This document shows positions 43,799-52,400 of a DNA stretch of 64,000 bases, one piece after another. The notes beneath the pieces were generated by a model. That model did no database searches and was not told the origin of the DNA. It worked only from the letters and a program-made list of their open reading frames with translations. This stretch comes from an uncultured Fibrobacter sp. (lineage in GTDB: Bacteria; Fibrobacterota; Fibrobacteria; Fibrobacterales; Fibrobacteraceae), in contig CAKUWY010000003.1 in assembly GCA_934699585.1 (NCBI GenBank), positions 124,001 to 188,000 on the forward strand, read 5' to 3'. Position 1 is the first letter of the stretch. The number at the start of each line of letters is the position of its first letter. The translations under genes were made by a program, and so were the position numbers.

Positions 43799-44935
43799 AT
43801 GAATAAAAAACATAATGTCATTGCGAGCACGGCGAAGCAATCTCTCGCCTTCATTGCTGTGGCCAGCCTTGCTTTTGGTCTCTCCGCTTGCGGTGACGAC
43901 TCCAGTTCTTCTAGTGCCAGCGGCCCGCTCGTAGGCGACGCAGAACTTGCCGGTGTCATTTTTGACGGCGGCAACTACCAGGTCCCCGAAGGAGAACTCC
44001 GTTGGATCGATGTGGAAGGCAACATCTCCGAAAAGAGCCTTTCGTTCTACCAGGATTCGAGACTTGCGACCAATGGCAACGACGTGTTCGTTATGGAAGG
44101 CCTGGGCACGGACAATATTTCCCTGGTCAAGCCCGAATTTATTGAAGAGGGCGCCAAGAAGGCTGTGGCCTGGCAGGTGAAATTCGAAAATTCCAACCCG
44201 GTGGACATGGCTTTCGATGGCGAAGAAGCCTGGGTGGCTCTCCAGAATGCCGACTCCCTTGTGAAAATTTCTACCAAGGACGGCAAGGTCGTAAAGTCCA
44301 TCAAGACAGGCGAATTTGCCACAGGAGAAGAGGTTTCTCCGTATGTGACCGATGTGGAATTTGATGACGGCACGCTTTATGTGCTGATGCAGCGCTATTC
44401 TTCGGATGAAAACTTCGTTTTCACTTACCCGAAGGGCCTGGTGGCTATTTACGACGGTTCTACCGGCAAACTGCAGGACACGATTCAGCTTGTGACGAAA
44501 AATCCCACAAAGTTGACCTTCTACAAAGGCGACTTGTATGTGGCCTCTCTTGGTGAATACGATGGCAAGGCGGATGACAACCGCGGAATTGAAAAGGTTG
44601 ATCTCGATGCCAAGAAATCAAGCCTTGTTATTTCTGGCAAAAAGCTGGGTGGCGGCATCTACGGATTCACTGCCGAAGACGGTGTTGCTTTTGCCGCTAT
44701 CTATAAGGCTTGGGGAAGCACGCCGGTTGTAAAGATCGACCTTGAAAAGGGTTCTTTCGAAGAAGTGAAGGGCATTGCCGATGCGCAGGCTACCCTTGCC
44801 TACAAGGACGAGGCTCTCTATGTGGGCGACCATACCGTGGGCAAGGAAAAGATCTATGTCTATAAGGACGGAAAGCTGACTGGCTTTGAACAGCCCAAGG
44901 GTGCCCAGGCTCCCTACAGCATCGCCTTGTTCTAA
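43799..44935 (+). CDS. Surface or periplasmic lipoprotein with beta-propeller, downstream of the B12 receptor
   Basis: This 378-residue lipoprotein has a lipobox at LSAC (C31) and a Ser-rich spacer, then repeated ~40-residue units (VDMAFDGEEAWVALQNADSL, VTDVEFDDGTLYVLMQ, KLTFYKGDLYVASLGE, DGVAFAAIYKAW, ATLAYKDEALYVGD) typical of a YncE/NHL-like beta-propeller. Behind a riboswitch-controlled receptor it may be an accessory corrinoid-binding lipoprotein (inference). The n-region of the signal (HNVIASTAKQS) is the translation of a dispersed GTCATTGCGA...GAAGCAATCTC repeat. AAAGGA precedes the ATG and a terminator follows. Confidence 0.8.
   Translation: MNKKHNVIASTAKQSLAFIAVASLAFGLSACGDDSSSSSASGPLVGDAELAGVIFDGGNYQVPEGELRWIDVEGNISEKSLSFYQDSRLATNGNDVFVMEGLGTDNISLVKPEFIEEGAKKAVAWQVKFENSNPVDMAFDGEEAWVALQNADSLVKISTKDGKVVKSIKTGEFATGEEVSPYVTDVEFDDGTLYVLMQRYSSDENFVFTYPKGLVAIYDGSTGKLQDTIQLVTKNPTKLTFYKGDLYVASLGEYDGKADDNRGIEKVDLDAKKSSLVISGKKLGGGIYGFTAEDGVAFAAIYKAWGSTPVVKIDLEKGSFEEVKGIADAQATLAYKDEALYVGDHTVGKEKIYVYKDGKLTGFEQPKGAQAPYSIALF
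43817..43846. repeat. GTCATTGCGA...GAAGCAATCTC repeat inside a signal-peptide coding region
   Basis: GTCATTGCGAGCACGGC followed by GAAGCAATCTC. The same repeat type occurs in the helicase gene at 49391-49425 and is read there in the same frame (VIA...KQS). Confidence 0.8.
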
Positions 44936-44975
44936 TAGATATACAACATTTATTTTTGAATTTAGCCTTGCGGGC

Positions 44976-44995
44976 AAGCCCCGCGGGGCTTTTTC
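44976..44995 (+). terminator. Rho-independent terminator of the lipoprotein gene
   Basis: AAGCCCC-GC-GGGGCTTTTT, 40 bases after the stop codon. Confidence 0.85.
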
Positions 44996-45011
44996 TATAT
45001 TTGGGGCGCTT

Positions 45012-45800
45012 ATGGAAGACCTGAAAAAATACCTGGATTTGGCGGAACGCTTGGGCCGCGAGGCTGGGGAGCTTTGCCTTCGCCTGCAAGGCGGACTGGG
45101 CGACGTGAAGTACAAGTCCGCAAAGGACGTGGTGACCATCGCCGACGTGGGTAGCGAAAAACTCATCGTAGAAGGGATCCGCAAGGCGTTTCCTAGCCAT
45201 TCCATCCGTACCGAAGAAATGGGCGTAGTAGAGGGTTCCGACCCGGACTTTCGCTGGATTATCGACCCGGTGGACGGTACGGTGAACTTTAGCCGGGGCA
45301 TTCCCCTTTGGGGAATTTCCATCGCGCTCCATTACAAGGGTAAGCCCCTGGTGGCGGTAATAAACCTGCCGAAATTGGGGGAGTTCTTTACGGCGACCCT
45401 CGGGGGCGGCACCTTCATGAACGGCAAGCGGGTCTGTGTGAGCAAGGAATCCAACCCGCTCCATGCTATCGTGAGCAACGGGGATTTTAACGTGGGCGTG
45501 GCGACAGAAATCAACGCCCGCAATTCCAAAAATTTTGCCCGGGAGGCCGAAGCCTTCGAGCGGGTCAAGTGCCTGGGTTCTGCGGTGGTGGAATCCTGCT
45601 TTGTGGCCTGCGGCCGCATTGACGGATTCGTGATGACCATGAGTTATCCCTGGGATATTGCCGCCGGAGCCCTGATGGTTACGGAAGCGGGTGGCATGGC
45701 CACCCATATCGACGGCACACCCATGCAGTTCGTGGACGGCGAACAGGTGCTTTTCAGCAACGGCCTGATACACGAAACCTTGGTAAAGACGGTCTCGTAG
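45012..45800 (+). CDS. Inositol-monophosphatase-family phosphatase
   Basis: I choose the ATG at 45012 (MEDLKKYLDLAERLGREAG, 262 residues); longer readings start inside the previous gene. The metal-binding motifs are IRTEE (E of motif A), WIIDPVDGTVNF and the C-terminal SYPWDIAAGALMVTEAGG. The family dephosphorylates inositol phosphates, histidinol phosphate, PAP or fructose bisphosphate, and sequence alone does not decide which. It lies 19 bp before a HAD phosphatase gene, so the two are likely cotranscribed. Confidence 0.92.
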   Translation: MEDLKKYLDLAERLGREAGELCLRLQGGLGDVKYKSAKDVVTIADVGSEKLIVEGIRKAFPSHSIRTEEMGVVEGSDPDFRWIIDPVDGTVNFSRGIPLWGISIALHYKGKPLVAVINLPKLGEFFTATLGGGTFMNGKRVCVSKESNPLHAIVSNGDFNVGVATEINARNSKNFAREAEAFERVKCLGSAVVESCFVACGRIDGFVMTMSYPWDIAAGALMVTEAGGMATHIDGTPMQFVDGEQVLFSNGLIHETLVKTVS

Positions 45801-45819
45801 CGTATTGTAGGACTGTATC

Positions 45820-46677
45820 ATGAAAATCCTGTTTACCGACCTGGACGGAACCCTGCTGGACGACAACAAGGACATTCCCGTAGAAGACTTGTCCGCCATC
45901 CGCAAGATGATTGAGGCCGGCCACAAGTTCGTGATGACCACGGGTAGGCCCTTGACCAGCGTCAAGAATCTGGCCGAAAAGTATGGCTTTATGGAGGCCG
46001 GTTTTTACCTGGTGAGTTTCAACGGCGGGCTCATTTACGACTGCGGGGCAAAAAAGCCCATATTGACCCGTCAAATTTCCGTTGACGACGTGAAGTTCAT
46101 TATGGATGCGGCTTTTAGCTCGGGAATGCACGCCCACACCTACGCCGGAGACCTGGTGGTTTCGGAACACGAGACGGAACAGCTCAAGACCTACTGCCGC
46201 CTGATGCAGATGGACTACGTGGTTGTAGATGATATCCGAGACTATTTTGCCGGAAAAACTGGATGCGATGCGGCTCCGACGGCACCCATAAATGTGGTGG
46301 TGAAGCCCCCTATCAAGGTAAATATCATTACGCCTTTCGACCATTCGAGCCTGGAAAGTTTCCGTGCCGAAATGCGCAAGACCACGGCGGGCAAGCTATT
46401 TGATGTGTTCAGCAAGCCCGAAATGCTGGAATTTTCGCACCTTCAGAGCAACAAGGGCGACGCGGTGCGCTTTATGGCGGACTTTTACGGAGTCCCGATG
46501 GGGGATACCATTGCCGTTGGCGACGAAGAGAACGATTGCCCCATGATTGAGGCGGCAGGCGTAGGCGTTGCCATGGCGAATGCCTCGCAAGTGGTCAAGG
46601 ATGCCGCCGATTATGTGACGGAGCGGGACAACAACCATTCGGGAATTACCGAGGTTATTGAAAAATTTGTAAAGTAG
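45820..46677 (+). CDS. Cof-type HAD-superfamily phosphatase
   Basis: This 285-residue hydrolase has motif I FTDLDGTLLDD (nucleophile D8), motif II MTTGR, a C2-type cap in the middle and motif IV GDEENDCPMIEAAGVGVAMANA, i.e. the Cof/YidA subgroup. Substrates are usually sugar phosphates or flavin phosphates and are not predictable here. Thirteen bases separate it from a small zinc-ribbon gene. Confidence 0.93.
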   Translation: MKILFTDLDGTLLDDNKDIPVEDLSAIRKMIEAGHKFVMTTGRPLTSVKNLAEKYGFMEAGFYLVSFNGGLIYDCGAKKPILTRQISVDDVKFIMDAAFSSGMHAHTYAGDLVVSEHETEQLKTYCRLMQMDYVVVDDIRDYFAGKTGCDAAPTAPINVVVKPPIKVNIITPFDHSSLESFRAEMRKTTAGKLFDVFSKPEMLEFSHLQSNKGDAVRFMADFYGVPMGDTIAVGDEENDCPMIEAAGVGVAMANASQVVKDAADYVTERDNNHSGITEVIEKFVK

Positions 46678-46690
46678 GGAGGAGGAATCT

Positions 46691-46831
46691 ATGGAAGAAA
46701 AACAAACCTACCGCGAAGTAATGCCCGGGGAACTGCCCTGCGAAAAGCCGGATTGCGACGGCGTGATGGTCGTCGATCCCGACAACAGCTACAAACTCAC
46801 CTGCGACAAGTGCGGACACATAAAGGAATGA
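46691..46831 (+). CDS. Small zinc-ribbon protein
   Basis: This 46-residue protein is preceded by GGGAGGAGG, one of the strongest ribosome sites in the window. Cysteine pairs LPCEKPDC and LTCDKCGH are about 24 residues apart and would bind one zinc. It follows the HAD gene by 13 bp. Function unknown; small zinc ribbons of this size often bind nucleic acid or a partner protein. Confidence 0.8.
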   Translation: MEEKQTYREVMPGELPCEKPDCDGVMVVDPDNSYKLTCDKCGHIKE

Positions 46832-46832
46832 G

Positions 46833-46903
46833 TAATGTGAAGTGTGAAATGTGTAATGATTAATTTTTCACCTCACACCTCACACTTCACACTTCACATT
46901 TAG
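46833..46903. repeat. GTGAAGTGTGAAATG / CACACTTCACACTTCAC inverted low-complexity repeat
   Basis: TGTGAAGTGTGAAATGTG and, 20 bases on, CACCTCACACCTCACACTTC can pair over ~15 bases. Same family as 14129-14200. It separates the zinc-ribbon gene from the helicase gene and leaves no visible ribosome site for the latter. Confidence 0.55.
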
Positions 46904-46904
46904 C

Positions 46905-49900
46905 ATGTCTTACCAGAACTTGAAAATCACCTACCCGGATCTCCCCGTCGTTGAACATCGGGAAGAGTTTTTCGAACTGCTCGAAAAACACCAGGTAGTG
47001 ATTGTCAAGGCAGATACCGGTTCCGGCAAGTCGACTCAGCTGCCGAAGTTCTTGCTGGAATGGTATTCCACGGTTCGTCATTCTCGCGAAGGCGAGAATC
47101 TCACTGATGCTGTTCGAGAAAGAGATCCCCGCCTCCGCGGGGATGACATGAGTGGTTTCAAAATCGGTGTGACGGAGCCCCGCCGGCTGGCGGCGATTTC
47201 GATTGCGGACCGCCTGCGAGAGGAATTGAAGGACGAGTCCCTTGTTTCCACAAAAATCCGCTTCTGGGAACAGGGCCAGAGCGACGCCCCCATCAAGGTG
47301 ATGACGGATGGCATCCTGTTGCAGGAATTCCGCCGGGACAGGCTTTTTAGGCAGTATTCAGCTATCATGATAGACGAGGCCCACGAACGTTCGTTGAACA
47401 TCGACATCCTTCTGGGCATTTTCAAGACGGTTCTGCAGGCCCGCCCGGAATTCAAGCTTATTGTGGCCTCCGCGACGCTCGATGCCAAGCTTTTTGAGGA
47501 ATTCTACGAAAACAGTTGCGTACTGGAAGCCGAGGGAAGAACGTTCCCGGTGGCTGTGGAGTATTATTTTGGTGCGCGAAGCGCAGATCATTTATCTCAT
47601 AGCGGCAAGGCCGCGACCCCATACCTCAAAGGGTCGCAAGACCCGACCTCAGACCTCAATATTTCCGGCAAGGGCGATTCCGGCTTGCTCGACGAGGCGC
47701 GGGATGCGATTCTCGACCTGGAAACGCGCCACCGCGACCACCTGCTTTGTTTTTTGCCTACGGAGCGGGATATTCAGGATTTAGCGGGGGAACTTGCTCA
47801 CGAACTGGATTTCGCGACGTTCGATATCCTCCCGCTTTACGGGCGCATGAGCCCCGATGAACAGCGACGCATCTTTAGGCATACGGAAAAGACCCGCGTG
47901 GTGCTTGCCACAAACATCGCCGAGACTTCGCTCACGATTCCGGGAATTGCCTACGTGGTGGATACGGGTACGGCCCGCATTTCGCGGTACAACGCCCAGT
48001 CCCGAATCCAGGGGTTGCCTGTCGAAGATATTTCGAAAGCGTCTGCGCGGCAGCGCACAGGGCGTGCGGGGCGCGTGAAGCCCGGTGTTTGCATCCGCCT
48101 CTATTCTCCCGAAGGTTTTGAAAAGCGGGATGAGTTTACGGAGCCGGAAATCCGGCGGAGTAATCTTGCGAACGTTGTGCTGCAGTTGTGCAGTCTTGGG
48201 CTGGAACTCGAGAATTTTCCGTTCCTGCAACCGCCTCCGAATTCGGCTTTCCGAGGGGCGTACAAGACCTTATTTGAACTGGGTGCTCTTACCGCCGACA
48301 ACGCCAGCGGGCAAGTGACCAAGCTCGGCCGCGAGATGACGCGCCTCCCCATGGACGTGGCTCTCTCGGCGGTGCTTTTGCGTGCGCGGGATGCTGGCGT
48401 CTTGCAGCCCGCACTGATTGTCTGTTCGGCACTCTCCATCCAGGACCCGCGTGTGGTGCCCAGCGAAGAGCCGGAACGCACCCGCATCCGCCAGCTGCAC
48501 CGCAGGTTCGCGGGCCACAAGAGCGATTTCCTCACGTTCATCTGCATGTGGAACGCCTTCTGTGCCGAATGGGATGGCAAGACCTGGAATAAACTGCGCA
48601 AGTTCTGCGACAAGAACAGCCTGCACTTTTTGCGGTGCCGCGAATGGATTGATTTGTATGAACAGTTCGGGCGCATCCTCGACGCAAAATTCGAGAATCG
48701 CGTATGCCCGCTGGACGGTTTCCATCGCGACAACCTGCACATTGCGCTTCTTTCGGGATTCCTGGGCGGCATTGCGCTCCGCGATATCGAGAACGGCTGC
48801 TACCGCCTGGTGAGCGGCCGCGAGACCCACGTGTTCCCGGGCAGCGACCTTTACGGCAAAAGCGTGGAATGGCTCTTTAGTGCCGAAGTGCGGGAGACAA
48901 GTCGCATATTCCTCAACAAGGCCGCCGAAATCAAACCCGAATGGATTATGCAGGTGGCGGAACCTTTCTGCACGCGCCGTTGGTATGCGCCCACATGGAA
49001 CCAGGAACGCGGTTTCGTGGAAGCGGTGGAAGAGGTAAGCTTCTGCGGGCTCGTGATTTGCCGCGGCCACCGCGTGGATTTCGCCCGCGTGAACCCCGAG
49101 GAATGTGCCGAGATTTTCTGGCGCGAAGCCGTAGTGCTTGGCCAGATGGCCCGTCCCTTCGCCTTCATGACGCACAACGAGCGCGTTGTCGAGGACTTGC
49201 ATGCGCTGGAGGCCCGCAAGCGCCAGTTCGGCCTTGCTCCCAGCGAAGACGCCTTGGTGGATTACTACACGCGCATTGCGCATGAAGTCAATTCCATCAA
49301 GACATTGAAGGACTACATCCGCGAGCACACGGACCAGTTCCTGAAATTCGATGCGAAGTATTGGCTGGATCAATTAGACGATGCGGGAAGTGTCATTGCG
49401 AACCCCGAAGGGGTGAAGCAATCTCTAAGCGATTTTTGGGGCAAGGGTGGAAAGAACGTCATTCCGGGTAGAGCCTGCCCCGGACTCGATCCGGGGACCC
49501 GGAATCTAGATGGCGGATCACGGTCCGCCATGACGGATGGTAAGAGCCGCGCCGACCTCGTACCCACTCTCGGCGGTTCTCTCGAACGTTTCCGCATTGA
49601 GGGCCTGGACGGTTCTAGTCGCATGGTGTCGGGCGAACTGGTGTTCGATGCGACCCGCGACTGTGACGGCATTACGCTGGACTTGCCTTACGACATGCTC
49701 CCGCAGGTGACGCCCGCGACGCTTGCGCTTTCGATACACCAGTGGCGGGAATGGATGGCTCAGTCTGTCATCCGTGAAATGCCGAAAAATGCCAAGAAAC
49801 AGCTGGAAAATCGCCGCACCTTTGTTGACGATGCCTTCTGCGACAAGCTCAAGGCGAACCCGCACAAGGCTCCGCTTTTGCTCCTGTACGAAGTCTTCGC

Positions 49901-50996
49901 CGATATGAAACAGCTGGATTGCGATGTTCCGACGGTTACTCCTGAAAAGGAGAATCACCTGCGCTTGCATGTAAGGGTGGCTCAACATTCCTTCGATATC
50001 AATCCGGAGTGGGGGAGTTTCCGGCTTTTTGCGGCGATGCGGCCTGTGGTAGAGTCCAACGGAACCGATTTCCCCTTGGACGGAATGCGTTTTGGGTGGC
50101 GATTGGGTGAAACGGCCCTGATGACCCCGCAGGAATCCGCCTTCTGGCAGTCCTTCCGCAAGCGGGTGGATAAATTCTCTTCCAAAAACGAAAAAATTAC
50201 ATTGCTTGTTTCGCGATTGGAGATGGGTTCATCTTTTGAACCTTGCGCCTCGAACCTCGAGCCTCTTTCGAACTGGCTCGTCAAATCCCTCGCCGCCGAC
50301 CATCTGGACCCAGCTCGTTGTGTCCTTTTTACAGGTCTTGAATATTCCCGCGGCAAGAAACTTCACGATTTCAGGAATCTGGCCGCCAACACCCGGAGCG
50401 AAGACGAAGAAACCCGCATGGCACTGGCCCGTGCCACCTACGAATCCGCCTTGCTTGGGGCAGAACCCTTTGTGAAACTCTGGGACATCTTGCGGGAATT
50501 TTCGGTGGCCATGCGTCAAGGGGGCGACCATGCCCGCGATGCGCTGGCCGCGTTAAAGGCAAAACACAAGTCAATCGGAAAAATTCTGGCCCTCTATTCC
50601 CCAAATTCTGTGGAAAGAACCCTTTTCGAAAGGATTTCCGCCCTTTCTCTGGCGCTTGCTGACGAGTTCAAATTTAAGGACGATAACCGCCTTGCCCTTG
50701 GGGTGCTCAATGACCCCCTCAACCTCTCTGTCCGGGAACTTCGCGAAATGTTCCGACCTTTCCTCAAGGCCCGCTATATCAAGGATCACGAACTCAAGAA
50801 CGCCCGTGAAATCCTTTCCAAGATGGAGCGAATGCAACCGGACGACGCCGAATATCCCGTGCTATACCTGCAGGCACGAGCCATGCTCGAGGACTTCGAA
50901 ATACTCAAGTTCAAGCGTAAGGGCGACGACTCCGAAGAGGTTATCGAAGATGACGCCCTCGCCAAGCTGAAAAAGAGTTTCGGCCGTTTAAGATAA
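46905..50996 (+). CDS. hrpA: HrpA-type DEAH-box ATP-dependent RNA helicase carrying in-frame repeat insertions
   Basis: This 1363-residue DEAH helicase matches E. coli HrpA in size and layout. Walker A is TGSGKST at 38-44, motif Ia EPRR at 91-94, DEAH at 157-160, then SAT, TNIAETSLT and QRTGRAGR, and HA2 and OB domains follow, with a long HrpA-specific C-terminal region. HrpA rescues stalled ribosomes in E. coli. At least three stretches look foreign and correspond to dispersed repeats: residues 56-84 (HSREGENL, DPRLRGDD), 222-258 (HSGKAATPYLKGSQDP) and 828-880 (VIANPEGVKQS; VIPGRACPGLDPGTRN). The first lies between Walker A and motif Ia, where length variation might be tolerated. A fourth candidate is at ~1108-1120 (FEPCASNLEPL). 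The frame stays open throughout. Confidence 0.92.
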   Translation: MSYQNLKITYPDLPVVEHREEFFELLEKHQVVIVKADTGSGKSTQLPKFLLEWYSTVRHSREGENLTDAVRERDPRLRGDDMSGFKIGVTEPRRLAAISIADRLREELKDESLVSTKIRFWEQGQSDAPIKVMTDGILLQEFRRDRLFRQYSAIMIDEAHERSLNIDILLGIFKTVLQARPEFKLIVASATLDAKLFEEFYENSCVLEAEGRTFPVAVEYYFGARSADHLSHSGKAATPYLKGSQDPTSDLNISGKGDSGLLDEARDAILDLETRHRDHLLCFLPTERDIQDLAGELAHELDFATFDILPLYGRMSPDEQRRIFRHTEKTRVVLATNIAETSLTIPGIAYVVDTGTARISRYNAQSRIQGLPVEDISKASARQRTGRAGRVKPGVCIRLYSPEGFEKRDEFTEPEIRRSNLANVVLQLCSLGLELENFPFLQPPPNSAFRGAYKTLFELGALTADNASGQVTKLGREMTRLPMDVALSAVLLRARDAGVLQPALIVCSALSIQDPRVVPSEEPERTRIRQLHRRFAGHKSDFLTFICMWNAFCAEWDGKTWNKLRKFCDKNSLHFLRCREWIDLYEQFGRILDAKFENRVCPLDGFHRDNLHIALLSGFLGGIALRDIENGCYRLVSGRETHVFPGSDLYGKSVEWLFSAEVRETSRIFLNKAAEIKPEWIMQVAEPFCTRRWYAPTWNQERGFVEAVEEVSFCGLVICRGHRVDFARVNPEECAEIFWREAVVLGQMARPFAFMTHNERVVEDLHALEARKRQFGLAPSEDALVDYYTRIAHEVNSIKTLKDYIREHTDQFLKFDAKYWLDQLDDAGSVIANPEGVKQSLSDFWGKGGKNVIPGRACPGLDPGTRNLDGGSRSAMTDGKSRADLVPTLGGSLERFRIEGLDGSSRMVSGELVFDATRDCDGITLDLPYDMLPQVTPATLALSIHQWREWMAQSVIREMPKNAKKQLENRRTFVDDAFCDKLKANPHKAPLLLLYEVFADMKQLDCDVPTVTPEKENHLRLHVRVAQHSFDINPEWGSFRLFAAMRPVVESNGTDFPLDGMRFGWRLGETALMTPQESAFWQSFRKRVDKFSSKNEKITLLVSRLEMGSSFEPCASNLEPLSNWLVKSLAADHLDPARCVLFTGLEYSRGKKLHDFRNLAANTRSEDEETRMALARATYESALLGAEPFVKLWDILREFSVAMRQGGDHARDALAALKAKHKSIGKILALYSPNSVERTLFERISALSLALADEFKFKDDNRLALGVLNDPLNLSVRELREMFRPFLKARYIKDHELKNAREILSKMERMQPDDAEYPVLYLQARAMLEDFEILKFKRKGDDSEEVIEDDALAKLKKSFGRLR
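47076..47153. repeat. Palindromic elements inside the hrpA reading frame, site 1
   Basis: GTCATTCTCGCGAAGGCGAG ending AATCTC is a full GTCAT...ATCTC palindrome. Thirty bases later GAGATCCCCGCCTCCGCGG ending GGATGACATG is the same type in the opposite direction. Together they encode helicase residues 58-82. Confidence 0.85.
47590..47663. repeat. Repeat-derived segment inside hrpA, site 2
   Basis: GCGGCAAGGCCGCGACCCC and ATACCTCAAAGGGTCGCAAG then ACCCGACCTCAGACCTC. It contains the hairpins GCGGC-AAG-GCCGC and GGGTC-GCAA-GACCC, and C/T text like the intergenic repeats at 1858-1890. Confidence 0.6.
49391..49534. repeat. Palindromic elements inside hrpA, site 3, with one element nested in another
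   Basis: First, GTCATTGCGA-ACCCCGAAGGGGT-GAAGCAATCTC (49391-49425). Then a full GTCAT...ATGAC element (49458-49534) whose first hairpin has been enlarged by a second palindrome (CCTGCCCCGGACTCGATCCG onward), the unit also found at 26802. The second half (CTAGATGGCGGA...TCCGCCATGAC) matches 36230-36248. Confidence 0.88.
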
Positions 50997-51007
50997 ACGG
51001 CTCAGGC

Positions 51008-51889
51008 CTATTCCCCCAGCACGTGCCGGAGCGTGTCGAGGAAAAGTTCCCCTGCCCGCGTGAACTGCTGGCCCCGCCGCCAAATGATGTACATGTTGGT
51101 GGTGAGCTCGGGCATGAGTGGCCTGAAGCACAGGCGCGAAGTGCGGCTCGTATCCACCAGGCCGTCGAAAGTGAGCAGGTAGCCCGTGCCCTCCTTCGCA
51201 AGCACCGAACCGTTGTACGAAAGATCAAGCCCCACAATCACGTTCAGCTTCGAAATATCGTCGCCGAACCATTTCGGCAAATCCGCCACCATCGACTGGC
51301 GCGACACCATCAGCGGCTTGTCGAGCAAATCCTTCGGCTCGATGAAATCCCGCTTGGCCAAAGGGTCGTCGCGACGCATCACCACGCCCCAGCGGTCCAC
51401 CGAACGCACCGCAAGGCAGTTGTACTTTTCCAAATCAACGTTATCTACAACCACCGCGAAATCAAAAATGCCCTTGTCCAGCTTTTCCAGGGCGCGCTCG
51501 CTGTCGCCCGAATATAAGTTGTACTTAATCTTCGGATAGTCGTCCCGGAGAATCCCGATGCACTTCGAAAGAAAGTTCACGTTCCGCGATTCTGCACAGG
51601 CAATGGCGATTTCACCCACCACCTCGTCTTCCTTCAGCGACTTGAAATCCTGCACCGTCCTGTCCGCCATCGAAAGAATGTCCTCCGCACGCTCCCGCAA
51701 GAGTTCCCCCGCAGGCGTCAGACGAATCGCGTAGTTCGTGCGCTCGAAAAGCTTCTCGCCCAGTTCCTCCTCCAACTCCTTGAGCTGGCGACTCACCGTC
51801 GGCTGCGTCACGCAAAGATTATCCGCCGCGCGCGAGACATTCCCCAACCGCGCCGCCTCCAGAAAATACCGTAAAACTCGAAGTTCCAT
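51008..51889 (-). CDS. LysR-family transcriptional regulator
   Basis: This 293-residue regulator has the LysR winged helix at residues 1-60 (RYFLEAARLGNVSRAADNLCVTQPTVSRQLKELEEELGEKLF) followed by the two-lobed effector domain. It is convergent with hrpA and ends 12 bp from it. LysR proteins usually control an adjacent divergent gene; here the upstream side is a 723-bp non-coding stretch of repeats, so its target is not evident. Confidence 0.93.
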   Translation of the reverse strand: MELRVLRYFLEAARLGNVSRAADNLCVTQPTVSRQLKELEEELGEKLFERTNYAIRLTPAGELLRERAEDILSMADRTVQDFKSLKEDEVVGEIAIACAESRNVNFLSKCIGILRDDYPKIKYNLYSGDSERALEKLDKGIFDFAVVVDNVDLEKYNCLAVRSVDRWGVVMRRDDPLAKRDFIEPKDLLDKPLMVSRQSMVADLPKWFGDDISKLNVIVGLDLSYNGSVLAKEGTGYLLTFDGLVDTSRTSRLCFRPLMPELTTNMYIIWRRGQQFTRAGELFLDTLRHVLGE

Positions 51890-51961
51890 ACCCGAAAACT
51901 AATAAAATTCAAGCCCCGCAGGTATGAAATTGCAAAAATAATGCCCGAAAGGAATAACTGA

Positions 51962-52320
51962 TCGATTTGATGGTGGGGGAGAAGTCCCCCTGCTTGCAGC
52001 CTTGCCCTAGTGTCATCCTGAGCGAAGCCCGTAGGGCGAATTCGAAGGATCCAGACCGAACTAGGGCAAGTCTTCCAGCACCCCCTCTGCGGGCGCTCAG
52101 ACGCCGCCCCGCAACGCCCCGGCTTACCCCACCCGCCCAAATGTCAAAACCCAGTCATCCTGGAGCCGCAATGCGGCGATAGGATCCACTCAGCATCTCC
52201 TTTCCAAGCGTCATCCTCGCGTCTTTTCTCGTCATCCCCGCGATTTCTTTCGTCATCCTCGCGACTTTTCTTGTCATCCCCGCGTAGGCGGGGATCTCCC
52301 TCTCGCATATTTATATATAT
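51962..52320. repeat. Dense tract of dispersed repeats
   Basis: At least six units occur: GTGTCATCCTGAGCGAAGC with GGATCC (52012-52053), GTCATCCTGGAGCCGC with GGATCC (52154-52187), then in tandem GTCATCCTCGC, GTCATCCCCGC, GTCATCCTCGC and a full GTCATCCCCGCG-TAG-GCGGGGATCTCC (52275-52301). The tandem units are spaced 22-25 bases apart with T-rich gaps. No gene. 51890-51961 is AT-rich and holds the LysR promoter region. Confidence 0.75.
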
Positions 52321-52400
52321 TTCCCACTGACATAGCCCCCTGCTTCACGGCGAGGGGCGCATAGAAATTTGAGTTATTGCTCTTATTCTCGCCTCGAAAA

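Noticed and set aside
44886..45011. Earlier start for the inositol-monophosphatase-family gene
   Set aside because: It begins inside the preceding lipoprotein gene and runs through that gene's terminator.
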